Positions 8,594 to 17,298 of a stretch of DNA of 64,000 nt are shown here, piece after piece. Position numbers and translations under genes: made by a program. Numbering within the stretch: position 1 is the stretch's first letter; each line of letters starts with the position of its first letter. The notes beneath the pieces were generated by a model, which worked only from the letters and a program-made list of their open reading frames with translations, made no database searches and was not told the origin of the DNA. The DNA is from CAVPNY01 sp963706905 (GTDB taxonomy: Bacteria; Chloroflexota; Anaerolineae; Anaerolineales; UBA4823). The stretch lies in NCBI GenBank assembly GCA_963706905.1, contig CAVPNY010000015.1:248001-312000 (forward strand). Reading direction: 5' to 3'.

Positions 8594-9760
8594 TCCCGGT
8601 TCAAACTGCTCATCTGCAAGTGGCAGCCATTACCCATCCCGGGATGAGGGGGAAAAATAACGAAGATCGTTTTACAGTCTCCGCGTTTAAGATCAGTGAA
8701 AAAGATCCTACACCAACTCTGCTGGCTATCATTGCTGATGGAGTGGGAGGGCACAGGGCAGGTGAGGTCGCGGCTGACCTGGCAGTAACACAGATCTCCC
8801 AGGTGGTGGCAACCAGCGATGCCAGCCAGCCATTATCCATTCTCCAAGTCGCATTTGAACAAGCCAACCAGACCATCAATGCCCGTTCCATGGCTGATCC
8901 TGCCCTTTCAGGAATGGGAACAACCTGTGTCTGCGCCTGGGTGATCGACGATCGCCTGTTTACTGCTTCGATTGGAGATTCCCGGATTTATTTAGTACGC
9001 AACGGCAAAGCTTCTCAGTTAACCATCGACCATACTTCGGGTCCAGGAAGCGCTCGATTCTGGTATCCTGACCCCAGAGCAGGCGCGCAATCATCCGAAT
9101 GCTCACGTGATCCGACGCCATCTTGGTTCGCAACAGCCTGTAGTTCCAGATTTTCGCTTGCGTCTGAGTTCGGCAGAGACTGATTCGCGCGCCCAGGCAA
9201 ATCAGGGCATGCGCTTGACGCCTGGCGATATCGTATTGTTATGTAGTGATGGGCTGACTGACCTGGTCCGCGATGACGAAATCGGAATTACTTTATCCAG
9301 GTTCAGCTTATCAGATGCGTTACAGGATCTGGTTGATCAAGCGAATGCGCGCGGTGGGCATGATAATATCTCGATAGTCGCGGTATATGTCCCCAGCCCG
9401 AGACCAACACAGGCGTCCCACATCAAGAGAAGACAACGCTGGTTTTGGGTTGGGTTGTTAGGCTTGTTGGTATTGGCGATAGCAGCGCTCAGTGCATACC
9501 TGTATTGGCTCTCAGTACGACCTCATCCAACCCCAACTCCAATCTTGGTGTCCAGCCAGGCGCCGCTTGTAGTTCCAACCCTGATCCCCACCGGAACTCC
9601 ATTGCAGGTTAATCCTTCGCCGACCCAGGCCGTGGCGGCCTCAGCCACCTTGATTGCAACAACATTCCCGCCAAAAGAAACTTCACCCGCTGGCCAGGCA
9701 ACGATTACCCCCTGGCCGACCTCGACTGGGCAAGGAACGCTGGTAATACTCTCCCCTTAA
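8590..9760 (+). pseudogene. PP2C-type Ser/Thr phosphatase, split by a +1 frameshift
   Basis: A metal-dependent PP2C phosphatase with a C-terminal transmembrane helix and a P/T-rich outer tail. Frame one (from 8590) carries NNEDR, ADGVGGHRAGE, GMGTT and GDSRIY. Frame two, to the stop at 9760, carries HVIRRHLGS, SDGLTDLV, GGHDNIS and the membrane helix WVGLLGLLVLAIAALSAYLY. Removing one base near C9038 turns the reading HTSGPG into HTWVQEAL and joins the frames into one normal domain of about 390 residues. The ATG overlaps the stop of the VWA/FHA gene (ATGA). It is either a true frameshift mutant or a one-base sequencing insertion; the rest of the domain looks functional. Confidence 0.88.
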
Positions 9761-11988
9761 GGGATCTGGGCAAAAAATATTTGATTTCCAATTGCCAGGA
9801 AGGCGGTGCGGTTAATTTTATCCACAGCCATGGCTGTAGCAAGCCCATCCGGCAACGGGTTGAGCGATTGATAGAGGCGCTGTAAGGTCAGCCGAACGCT
9901 GAAGTGGTAGATGGTTGCAGTATTGCCGTCGAGCAAGAAGATGGATGGATCAGGGGGTTGCGAAAACAGGATTTCGTTAAAGGCAGTATCGGGGATTATA
10001 GCTCCAAACTCATGGCCGGGACGCGGATCGCTGATTATCGCCGGATCTTCACAACGAGTGGGCGATTCTGCCAGACCACTATATTCGCAAGTAGTTAGAT
10101 GTCCGTCCTCATGCAAGAGAAACAGGTCGAAATCATTGACGGCCAGGTCAATCACATCTTGCATGGGGGGGATCTCCTCACCGAAGAACAAGCGAGGAGG
10201 ATTTTCAATTTCCATGTTTCGGTAGATCCAGACGGCGTTGTTTTGAGGATCCAGAATGTAGAGCTCATCGCTATCGATAGTCATAGCCTGCGGGGATCCC
10301 CAATTGATATCGGGAGGTTGCATGGTAACCGCCACCGGGTCCTCACCCGTTATACAATATAACAGGTTACCGTTGGCATCCATTGCCAGCACATCAGCAT
10401 CAAGTTCGTTCCCTCTTGACAGAGGGGCAATATCGATCAACGCACCGACGATATATCCGCTGTATGGTCCAGGTCCGCACAGGAAAGTCGGATCGATGCG
10501 GTATCCGTCGTTGGTTAACACAGCTCGCAAAGCCACCCCTTCCGTCTGGTTGAGCAAGAACAGATCGTCTCCCGAGGGGACAATCCGGTCGATCACAGCC
10601 GTTTCTGCCAGTTGATCGACCAGGGCTTGTTGGTAATCCAGGCGTTCGATCCCTTCCAGATCGTCCAGGGCGGCTTGGGCCTGCTTACGCATTTCTTGCG
10701 ATTGAGTAGTCGTCTGGTAGGTCTCAGCCTGATCAAGGTGAATCAAGGTAGCTTGCCAGGCCTGGCGCAGTTCTACGGGGTCAGTTTTGGATGCGGCTGA
10801 TTGAGAGGCCTGGCTTGCCTGGGTGAAGTAAACCTCGTATTGAGCTGCTCGCCCTCGCTGGAAGTAAGTCACCGCTGCGATGGTTACCACCACCAGAGGC
10901 ACTGCAATAGCGATGAAAGCCATGCTGGCTGGAGGCAGGGTAAAAAGGCTCTCATCAGGGAGTATCTTTCGCGCAAGAGAGCCCAGACCGATCAGTATCT
11001 TCCGGCCGGTTTTGCTGAGAGATGCACCAACAATTGCCATTCGAGCGGGTTGGATTTTGGCAGGTGAAGGCTGTTTTGAAGGGGGAATTGGAGTCGGCGC
11101 TGCTGCCGCGCTTGTTGTTGCCTGGGCCGGCATGGCAGCTGGTTTGGGTCTATTATCCATCTCCTGGTGAGGGATGGTTTCCTTATCAGGAAGATCAGTT
11201 GCCTGTTCAGAGCTGGCCTGGCCTGCATCGGTTGGATGTGCAACGGGGGGTTGGACAGCCATCGAAACCGGTGGGGTTGTCCGGGCTCCACGCACTGGTC
11301 TGAGCAAGCGCAGTAGGCCTTTGCCGGGTTGAGCCTGGAGGAGGATTGCGTTTACTTCCGAGCCAGCCTTGGATAACAGACGACGGCGCATGCTCTCAGG
11401 TCCCTGACCATACAATCCTTCTAAAAGAGCAGGGGTCCATTCAACCGACAGGTTAGGGGAGATTACTAGGACGTCATTGGTTTCAAGGGCAAGCATGGTG
11501 AAGTGAATCAGTGTTGTCCGGGTGATCCCCAAGCCCTGACCTGCCAACCGGGGTTCATAGATATCTTGCGCTTCGCCATTTGATAGGCTCAATGCATGAG
11601 CAGGCCCACATTGGGCCAGATAAAGCCGGCTTTCCCGCAGCACGATCTGGGTCAGCAGGCCAGTTGCTTGCTGGCTGGTAGCTGCACTCTTTAAATTGCG
11701 ATCTAGGAGGTATTGGTTCAGCGCCTCAGCGACGGCTTTCTGGGCGGTCGTGACGGTGCCAGGAGTGTTGTAATAGGTCTTTGCCAGACTTTCCAACAGG
11801 GCTTCAACCTGCTCAGGTGGCATGAGAGCGCTGCCTTCCAGGGTGAGGTACAGCAATAACTGGTCATGATCACGAAAGCGGGCTGGACGGCGCGGTTGCA
11901 AGGCAGCCAGCAAGCCGGGGACTTCGGGACGCTCTTGTCCTCCAGAGCGCACCAGGGGAAGAATTAAGAGATCGAAGGGATGAGCCAT
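9757..11988 (-). CDS. PP2C-like sensor / transmembrane / propeller-like protein
   Basis: I do not recognise a named family. From the ATG at 11988, residues 1-230 look like a degenerate PP2C fold (YLAQCGPAHALSLSNGEAQ and LETNDVLVISPNLS match the GDSR and SDGL strands) without the metal-binding aspartates, so it is probably inactive. A proline/alanine-rich linker follows. A membrane helix lies near residue 350 (MAFIAIAVPLVVVTIAAVTYF), then a coiled stretch, then about 300 residues of repeated short beta motifs (LAMDANGNLLYC, DELYILDPQNNAVWIY) typical of a beta-propeller. The gene converges on the PP2C gene and overlaps its end by four bases. The context suggests a membrane sensor partnered with the FHA/PP2C pair. 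Confidence 0.65.
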   Translation of the reverse strand: MAHPFDLLILPLVRSGGQERPEVPGLLAALQPRRPARFRDHDQLLLYLTLEGSALMPPEQVEALLESLAKTYYNTPGTVTTAQKAVAEALNQYLLDRNLKSAATSQQATGLLTQIVLRESRLYLAQCGPAHALSLSNGEAQDIYEPRLAGQGLGITRTTLIHFTMLALETNDVLVISPNLSVEWTPALLEGLYGQGPESMRRRLLSKAGSEVNAILLQAQPGKGLLRLLRPVRGARTTPPVSMAVQPPVAHPTDAGQASSEQATDLPDKETIPHQEMDNRPKPAAMPAQATTSAAAAPTPIPPSKQPSPAKIQPARMAIVGASLSKTGRKILIGLGSLARKILPDESLFTLPPASMAFIAIAVPLVVVTIAAVTYFQRGRAAQYEVYFTQASQASQSAASKTDPVELRQAWQATLIHLDQAETYQTTTQSQEMRKQAQAALDDLEGIERLDYQQALVDQLAETAVIDRIVPSGDDLFLLNQTEGVALRAVLTNDGYRIDPTFLCGPGPYSGYIVGALIDIAPLSRGNELDADVLAMDANGNLLYCITGEDPVAVTMQPPDINWGSPQAMTIDSDELYILDPQNNAVWIYRNMEIENPPRLFFGEEIPPMQDVIDLAVNDFDLFLLHEDGHLTTCEYSGLAESPTRCEDPAIISDPRPGHEFGAIIPDTAFNEILFSQPPDPSIFLLDGNTATIYHFSVRLTLQRLYQSLNPLPDGLATAMAVDKINRTAFLAIGNQIFFAQIP

Positions 11989-12044
11989 AGGTCTTTCATA
12001 TCCAATGTGCAATCATTGTGCCAGATTCATAAAAACCCGAACTA

Positions 12045-13082
12045 CTAGGCCAAGAGACGGGGCATCCCGAAGCCGCCAGTGCGCACCTTTTCTGGCTGTT
12101 CAGTCCAGATGCCTGGAATGATTGAGCCACATTTCGGGCAAGTCCCCTTGGCAGTAAGATGATAACGATACACGGTGAAGCCAGAGCGCTCGATCAACAG
12201 GGTCTGGCAACTGGGACAGAAGGTGTGCTCATATTCGCGCGTCCGACCGGGAATATTGCCGGCATAGACAAAGTGAAGCCCGGCTTCCAGTCCGATTTCA
12301 GCCGCGCGTAGCAACGTTGCAACCGAGGTGGGCTGTGGATCGGTCATCTTGTAATCCGGGTGGAAGGCGGTCACGTGCCAGGGGATGTCGGGTGAAACAG
12401 AAGCAATGTAGCGAGCGGCATCCATTAACTCATCCGTGCTATCATTGAAGCCTGGCACAGTCAACGTAACCACCTCAACCCATAAACCCAGTTCGTGAGC
12501 CAGGCGGATGGAATCCAGGACATGTTCAAGCACGCCGCCCAGGCGGCGATAGTGGCGATCTTGCATAGTTTTTAAATCGATCTTGTATCCGACCAGGTGA
12601 GGGTGCAGGTACAGCAAAGCCTCTGGAGTCGCATTACCATTGGATACATACACGCATTTCAACCCGGCCTGGTTTGCCTGGCGGAAAATAGCCACGGCCC
12701 ACTCAGAGGTGATCAAAGGTTCGTTATACGAAGATGCAATCACCTCCGCACCCGCCCGCAAGGCAAACTGGACCAGATGCTCTGGGGAGATCTGTCGAAC
12801 ATATTCGATTGACCGGTCAGATGCCGGATCGCGCAAGGCCTGGGAGGTGAGCCAGTTCTGACAGTAAGAGCAATGAAAGTCACATCCCAGCATACCAAAA
12901 GTCAGCGCATCGGCTCCCGGCAACACGTGAAAGAAAGGTTTTTTCTCGATCGGATCGGCTTGCAAGGCTGCCACATAGCCCCAGGGCACGCGTAAATTTC
13001 CGCCCTGGTTGAACCGCACCTGACAGATACCGCGGCGACCTTCCCTGATTAAGCAGCGGTGCCCACAGGCGGTACAGCGCAC
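12045..13082 (-). CDS. amrS: AmmeMemoRadiSam-system radical SAM protein
   Basis: Radical SAM enzyme with the cluster-binding motif CDFHCSYC (C-x3-C-x2-C). It also has the N-terminal cysteine pattern CTACGHRC, the segments EKKPFFHVLPG and SYNEPLI, and a C-terminal CxxC...CPKCG zinc-ribbon-like tail. This is the layout of AmrS/PflA-related proteins that accompany AMMECR1 and Memo domains; those partners are not in the window. The called start is the GTG at 13082, but homologous-looking sequence (TTQGELVEKQPDNTV) continues upstream in the same frame with no start codon. A neighbouring frame supplies ATG at 13158 encoding MANLVEIL, so the real N-terminus probably reaches 13158 across a one-base insertion near 13134. 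Confidence 0.85.
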   Translation of the reverse strand: MRCTACGHRCLIREGRRGICQVRFNQGGNLRVPWGYVAALQADPIEKKPFFHVLPGADALTFGMLGCDFHCSYCQNWLTSQALRDPASDRSIEYVRQISPEHLVQFALRAGAEVIASSYNEPLITSEWAVAIFRQANQAGLKCVYVSNGNATPEALLYLHPHLVGYKIDLKTMQDRHYRRLGGVLEHVLDSIRLAHELGLWVEVVTLTVPGFNDSTDELMDAARYIASVSPDIPWHVTAFHPDYKMTDPQPTSVATLLRAAEIGLEAGLHFVYAGNIPGRTREYEHTFCPSCQTLLIERSGFTVYRYHLTAKGTCPKCGSIIPGIWTEQPEKVRTGGFGMPRLLA

Positions 13083-13250
13083 AGTATTGTCTGGCTGCTT
13101 TTCAACCAGCTCTCCCTGGGTAGTTAATGAATTCGAGAATCTCCACCAGGTTAGCCATCTTTATCTACTCGCTTCGGTGATGGTTCACCACTAGAACTAG
13201 TAAAAACAAACAGGTGAGATGTAGGCAGCATTCAAAAAACCTGTCTCAAT

Positions 13251-13264
13251 TATAATCAAAGCTA
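13251..13264 (+). promoter_or_regulatory. -10 element implying leaderless mobA mRNA
   Basis: A consensus TATAAT at 13251-13256 lies seven bases before the mobA ATG, and no ribosome binding site precedes the ATG. Transcription would begin at or next to the start codon. No good -35 hexamer is visible at 16-18 bases spacing, so the promoter call is moderate. Confidence 0.4.
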
Positions 13265-13881
13265 TGCTGACTGTAGCAATTCAAGCCGGCGGTGAATCGC
13301 GCCGAATGGGCAGGGACAAGGCTTTGATCCCATTTCTGGGCGAGCCGTTGATCCAGCGTGTTATGGGGCGGGTTGCGTTCCTGGCTGATGAGATCCTGGT
13401 AACAACTAACCAACCTGAACAATTGGGCTTTTTGCGGGTGCCCCTGGTAGCTGATGCCATCCCCGGAACAGGCGCGTTGGGAGGGCTGTACACTGCATTG
13501 CTTGCTGCCCATTATCCGCTTGTTGCTGTGGTAGCTTGTGATATGCCTTTTGTCAATTCACATATCCTCTCCGCAGCGCGTGCGCTGCTGGAAGTTACCG
13601 GCGCCGATGTTGGGATCCCCCGAACTGAAGACGGGTATGAGCCATTCCATGCCGTCTACCGGCGAAGAACTTGTCTGGCTGCAATCGCAGCTGCCCTGGA
13701 AGAAGGTGAAAGAAAGTTGATCTCCTGGTTTCCAGCAGTTCATGTTGCGCTCCTTCCACCTGAGATCATCACCCGTCACGATCCGGATCATCTGGCATTT
13801 TGGAATTTGAACACACCACAAGAGCTGGTTCAGGCCGAGGCGTTGGCCAGGGCTGGTGATATTTCACAGCAAGAACCTTAA
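13264..13881 (+). CDS. mobA: Molybdenum cofactor guanylyltransferase
   Basis: Attaches GMP to molybdopterin to form the guanine dinucleotide cofactor of DMSO-reductase-type molybdoenzymes. The nucleotide-binding signature GGESRRMGRDKALI sits at residues 9-22, followed by LADEILVTTN, the metal site region VVACDMPFVN and the EPFHAVY motif. The length of 205 residues is normal. It stands alone between a divergent radical SAM gene and a convergent RRM protein gene, with no other cofactor genes nearby. No Shine-Dalgarno is seen; see the -10 element directly upstream. Confidence 0.9.
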   Translation: MLTVAIQAGGESRRMGRDKALIPFLGEPLIQRVMGRVAFLADEILVTTNQPEQLGFLRVPLVADAIPGTGALGGLYTALLAAHYPLVAVVACDMPFVNSHILSAARALLEVTGADVGIPRTEDGYEPFHAVYRRRTCLAAIAAALEEGERKLISWFPAVHVALLPPEIITRHDPDHLAFWNLNTPQELVQAEALARAGDISQQEP

Positions 13882-13883
13882 TG

Positions 13884-13915
13884 CCAGGAGACCTGCCGAG
13901 CGGCAGGTCTCCTGG
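13884..13915. terminator. Bidirectional terminator hairpin between mobA and the RRM gene
   Basis: Perfect 15-bp stem (CCAGGAGACCTGCCG at 13884-13898 with its complement at 13901-13915) with a two-base apex, lying three bases after the mobA stop and between two convergent genes. No long T-run follows on either side. Confidence 0.6.
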
Positions 13916-13935
13916 ATGGTTGTAAATATGTTGTC

Positions 13936-14274
13936 TTACCAGCTTTTTTTCTTGTTTTTGTCCTGCTGGTAACCTTTGCCGCCGGAGCTGCGGCGGTCAC
14001 CGTAGCCGCCACCCCGACTGCCGCCGCCTTCTTCGCGAGGGCGTGCCGGGTTGACAACCATGCTGCGGCCCATGAAGTCTTTCCCATTCAGATCCTGAAT
14101 GGCCTTCTGGGCTTCGCTAACATTGGACATTTCCACAAAGCCGAAGCCTCGGGGCTGGCCAGTGAACTTATCCTTGATCAACGTGACCGAGGTGACTCCA
14201 CCGAAGGCCTCGAACAATTCGCGGACTTCGTCCTCGGTCGCACTAAATGGAAGGTTCCCTACGTAGATATTCAT
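13936..14274 (-). CDS. RRM-type RNA-binding protein with glycine-rich tail
   Basis: A 112-residue protein with one RNA recognition motif: RNP2 IYVGNL at residues 3-8 and RNP1 RGFGFVEM near 42-49. A basic Gly/Arg/Ser tail (GGGSRGGGYGDRR) and a lysine-rich end follow. Proteins of this type in cyanobacteria and Chloroflexota act as cold-inducible RNA chaperones and stabilise or remodel mRNA. The gene is monocistronic, with a GGAG-like site in the sequence just before the start and a hairpin at its 3' side. Cold regulation is an inference from the family. Confidence 0.88.
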   Translation of the reverse strand: MNIYVGNLPFSATEDEVRELFEAFGGVTSVTLIKDKFTGQPRGFGFVEMSNVSEAQKAIQDLNGKDFMGRSMVVNPARPREEGGGSRGGGYGDRRSSGGKGYQQDKNKKKSW

Positions 14275-14385
14275 CTCCTTCTTTCTCTCTCACTCTAACG
14301 AGTATTGATTTAGCCCATTCTCGGAAAATGACACTTCAACCAGCCCCGGGCATAGTATCGAAAGTGCTCAAATCCTAAACATGGG

Positions 14386-14411
14386 TTGACAATTAACAAA
14401 TATATTATACT
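14386..14411 (+). promoter_or_regulatory. Possible promoter of the desulfurase-like gene
   Basis: TTGACA at 14386-14391 and TATACT at 14406-14411 lie upstream of the ATG at 14443. The spacer is only 14 bases, shorter than usual, so either another -10 in the AT-rich stretch is used or the site is weak. Confidence 0.3.
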
Positions 14412-14442
14412 TGATCTTATATCTTGTTCTCAGGAGAATCGC

Positions 14443-15726
14443 ATGACCCTCGATCTGGCTGCCATCCGAAATCAATTCCCGGCGCTTCGCTGTCAAGGTG
14501 ATCTTTCCTCCCCAGCCATCTTCCTCGATAATCCCGGTGGGACCCAGATATCTCAGCCTTCTCTGGATCGCATCAATTCATACCTGATTAACCACAACGC
14601 CAACCACGATGGCGCCTTTCCAACCAGCCAGCAATCCGATCGGGTATTGGAGGAAGCGCATGCTGCGATGGCGGATTTTTACAACGCCGCCCATCCTGAG
14701 GAAATTGTCTTCGGGAATAACATGACCAGCCTGACTCTGCACATCAGTCGGTCGATCGCTCGCAACTGGAACCCAGGGGACGAAATCGTGGTAACGCGAC
14801 TCGACCATGACGCTAATATCACTCCCTGGATGCTGGCAGCCGAAGATCGAGGCTGCACAGTGCGCTGGGTAGATATCCATCCTGAAGATGGCACCCTCAA
14901 CCTCGACGACCTGAGCCACGCACTTGAGGGAAAACCCCGCCTGGTAGCGGTTGGTTATGCTTCCAATGCGTTGGGCACGATCAATCCCGTGACCGACATC
15001 GTGCGGATTGCCCACCAGGCGGGTGCGCTGGTTTACGTGGATGCAGTTCAATATGCTGCCCACGGCCCGATTGACGTCCAGCAAATTGAGTGTGATTTTT
15101 TGGTAGCGTCTTCTTACAAGTTCTTTGGCCCGCATGCGGGAATCCTGTATGGTCGCTATGAGCTGCTGGATGAGCTGTTTGCATATAAGGTACGGCCGGC
15201 TCCTAATGAGCTGCCGGGTAAATTTGAGACCGGTACCCAGAACCACGAAGGCATTGCCGGGGTATTGGGTGCAATCGAGTATTTCGAATGGGTAGGGGAA
15301 GCCTTTGGGGGAGACTACACTGAGAAGTTATCTGGGCGATATACAGGCCGCCGCCTGGGTTTGAAGCAGGCCATGGCAGCCATCCGCGCTTACGAGTATG
15401 AGATCAGCCGGGCGCTGCTGGATGTGTTGGAAGAAACGCCAGGGGTTACGATTTATGGGCTGACCGACCGCAGGCGATTGGAAGAGCGCGTGCCCACTGT
15501 AGCCTTCCTACTGAAAGGCTGGCACCCACGGCAGGTAGCAGAGCGCCTGGGTAGGGAGGGCGTTTATGTTTGGGACGGGAATTATTATGCCTTAGCCGTC
15601 ACCGAACGGTTGGGGCTGGAGGAGAGCGGCGGGATGGTAAGGGTGGGGCCAGTGCACTATAACACGGTGGAAGAGATAGAGAAATTTGGGGGGGCGCTTA
15701 GGAAGATTGTGGCAAGCGATGAATGA
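14443..15726 (+). CDS. Cysteine-desulfurase-like PLP enzyme (class V aminotransferase fold)
   Basis: PLP-dependent enzyme related to SufS/CsdA. Seen in the sequence: an N-terminal substrate-loop region FLDNPGGTQ, the cofactor ring-stacking region, VYVDAVQYAAHGPIDVQ and the Schiff-base lysine in SSYKFFGPHAG. A long C-terminal domain carries VPTVAFLLKGWHP. It matches the cysteine desulfurase-like subfamily that lacks a linked SufBCD set, so the substrate may not be cysteine. The start at 14443 has AGGAG seven bases upstream; the longer open frame from a TTG at 14386 lies in the promoter region. It is monocistronic. Confidence 0.82.
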   Translation: MTLDLAAIRNQFPALRCQGDLSSPAIFLDNPGGTQISQPSLDRINSYLINHNANHDGAFPTSQQSDRVLEEAHAAMADFYNAAHPEEIVFGNNMTSLTLHISRSIARNWNPGDEIVVTRLDHDANITPWMLAAEDRGCTVRWVDIHPEDGTLNLDDLSHALEGKPRLVAVGYASNALGTINPVTDIVRIAHQAGALVYVDAVQYAAHGPIDVQQIECDFLVASSYKFFGPHAGILYGRYELLDELFAYKVRPAPNELPGKFETGTQNHEGIAGVLGAIEYFEWVGEAFGGDYTEKLSGRYTGRRLGLKQAMAAIRAYEYEISRALLDVLEETPGVTIYGLTDRRRLEERVPTVAFLLKGWHPRQVAERLGREGVYVWDGNYYALAVTERLGLEESGGMVRVGPVHYNTVEEIEKFGGALRKIVASDE

Positions 15727-15781
15727 TAGTAAATATTTTATTCTTCACTACCTGCCAGATCCGTGATATTCATTGACTCAA

Positions 15782-16198
15782 TTACAGGTGATAGTCTCCA
15801 GAGGCTTCAGGTTGATAAATTATTTTCTCGACCCGTAGATTTCTTTTCCCTGCTGGAACATCCCATTCAAATACATCTCCGACTTCATAACCCAACATAG
15901 CTGTCCCAATAGGAGCCAGTACCGATATCTTCCTCTGTCCAAGATCGGCATCTTCTGGAAATACCAGTGTATAAACTTCCTCTTCGCCAGTCTCCAAATC
16001 TACTAAAGAGACAGTTGAATTCATGGTGATGACATCACCGGGTATATCCTTTGGCGAAACCACATTCGCCCGGTCGATTTCCATCTGGAGTTTTTCCAGG
16101 TATTGACTTTTGCGGTATTCGTTATATCTTGCCTCAAACAGAAGCTTTTTTAGTCGCTCAAGATCAAATTCAGTGATTTGAATAGGTTTGCTGCTCAT
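15782..16198 (-). CDS. Rnk/GreA-GreB-family transcription factor
   Basis: A 138-residue protein with the GreA/GreB C-terminal FKBP-like domain: VSLVDLETGEEEVYTLVFPEDAD, ISVLAPIGTAMLGYEVGDVFEWDVP. It has a short N-terminal coiled coil (residues 8-45) instead of the full Gre finger. This is the architecture of Rnk (regulator of nucleoside diphosphate kinase), which binds RNA polymerase near the secondary channel. The acidic tip residues of the Gre coiled coil are not obvious, so cleavage stimulation is unlikely. Monocistronic and convergent with the desulfurase-like gene. Confidence 0.82.
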   Translation of the reverse strand: MSSKPIQITEFDLERLKKLLFEARYNEYRKSQYLEKLQMEIDRANVVSPKDIPGDVITMNSTVSLVDLETGEEEVYTLVFPEDADLGQRKISVLAPIGTAMLGYEVGDVFEWDVPAGKRNLRVEKIIYQPEASGDYHL

Positions 16199-16265
16199 AA
16201 TCTTGCCTCGTTGTCTCCAATGTACTTTACTGATAATAAATCAGATAAAGTAAGAATTTCACGCG

Positions 16266-16991
16266 CTAGTCTTGCACAATGAAGTTAAAAAAGACTTGCT
16301 GTTGCCCTTGATCGTCCAACTCTTGATAAATCACCAACAGGTCGGGCGCAGCCTGTACATCCGGTGAGTCCTCGCTGCCGGGAAAGTAGAGTTGGGTGGT
16401 CAGCAATTCGCGGCCATCGGGGGCAAACACCTTAACGTGAATATGGGCCGGACGGCCAGTGTAGAGACCTGGCTCAATCGTCTCCATAGCGTAATTGCCA
16501 GCCTGGTCTGTGATGACGTGCCCACGCAATCTGAAACCGCTGTTGTCATACTCACCAATGGCATCTGCTTGCCAGAAATCCACGCTAGCGCCTGAGATTG
16601 GGGTGCAATCCTGGTTGAAGACCTGACCGCTGATCAAGATCGGCACTCCTGGCATACCTATCTCAATCAGCGAATTGCGCTCTGGTGAGCCTGAGGAATA
16701 GTAAGGTCCTTCCATGTTAGGCGAGGTGAGGACGCCGCTGCAAGGGCCGGCGACCGGACCCGGATCGGTCGGTTCGATCAGCGCAGGAGATGCCTCTGTT
16801 TGGGTGATCTGTGTCAGATCACCAGTGTCAGTGGATTCCACCAATTCTGGGGAGGGAGGCAATTGTGTTAGCTGCGATGGTTGCGGATTTCCTGTGGGTG
16901 TGTAATCAGGAGTAGAGGCCAGAGAGCAGCCTGCCAGCATGATGGAGATAATCGAGATAATCCATATTACCAATAAGTTGTATGATTTCAT
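16266..16991 (-). CDS. Lipoprotein with intradiol-dioxygenase-like domain
   Basis: From the ATG at 16991 the protein has a signal peptide and lipobox LAGC, then a T/P/S-rich linker. A domain of about 150 residues follows that matches the intradiol ring-cleavage dioxygenase fold (protocatechuate 3,4-dioxygenase-like). Candidate iron ligands are visible: Tyr in IGEYDN, Tyr in LYTGRP and two His in AHIHVKV. Such exported versions are found in many bacteria and their substrates are mostly unknown; they may act on aromatic or humic compounds outside the cell. The earlier in-frame start at 17024 would spoil the signal peptide. Two hairpin repeats lie upstream. Confidence 0.78.
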   Translation of the reverse strand: MKSYNLLVIWIISIISIMLAGCSLASTPDYTPTGNPQPSQLTQLPPSPELVESTDTGDLTQITQTEASPALIEPTDPGPVAGPCSGVLTSPNMEGPYYSSGSPERNSLIEIGMPGVPILISGQVFNQDCTPISGASVDFWQADAIGEYDNSGFRLRGHVITDQAGNYAMETIEPGLYTGRPAHIHVKVFAPDGRELLTTQLYFPGSEDSPDVQAAPDLLVIYQELDDQGQQQVFFNFIVQD

Positions 16992-17028
16992 CCTTGAATT
17001 TCCTGCTTCTAATAGGATTTCCAATAAA

Positions 17029-17069
17029 TGGTAAACGCCTGGGTGAGGGGGGCACCCAGACGTTTACCA
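17029..17069. repeat. Palindromic repeat, copy 1 (TGGT/ACCA arms)
   Basis: A 41-base imperfect palindrome. Its 33-base core (17033-17065) is identical to that of copy 2 at 17199-17231, while its outer arms TGGT/ACCA differ but still pair. On the minus strand it lies downstream of the sdhCDAB-tRNA-Arg transcript, so it may be a second terminator. Confidence 0.65.
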
Positions 17070-17191
17070 AAATAATCTTATCATAATTGCGATAGTATTG
17101 TCCAGATTATTTTCCAGGTTATTTAATACGAATCTTACAAGAAATATACTTATATCAGGTCAGGTAATAACACCTGTGTGAATCGGGGAAG

Positions 17192-17238
17192 AAAAGTCAA
17201 ACGCCTGGGTGAGGGGGGCACCCAGACGTTTGACTTTT
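17192..17238 (-). terminator. Palindromic repeat, copy 2, probable terminator of the sdh/tRNA-Arg unit
   Basis: Outer arms AAAAGTC/GACTTTT enclose the same 33-base core as the copy at 17033-17065. Read on the minus strand, the GC-rich stem ends in a T-rich stretch (GACTTTTCTT), as expected for intrinsic termination after tRNA-Arg. Confidence 0.55.
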
Positions 17239-17298
17239 GAATCTTACCGCGACATTGCCAGAATATCAAGGGGGAATTTTTACAGATCTTGATTCAGG

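Noticed and set aside
9030..9045. Programmed +1 frameshift in the PP2C gene
   Set aside because: No slippery run, stop-codon context or conserved overlap is present, and similar lesions occur in unrelated genes nearby, so error or mutation is simpler.
14578..15246. 222-codon minus-strand frame
   Set aside because: Antisense to the desulfurase-like gene; no domain and no start signals.
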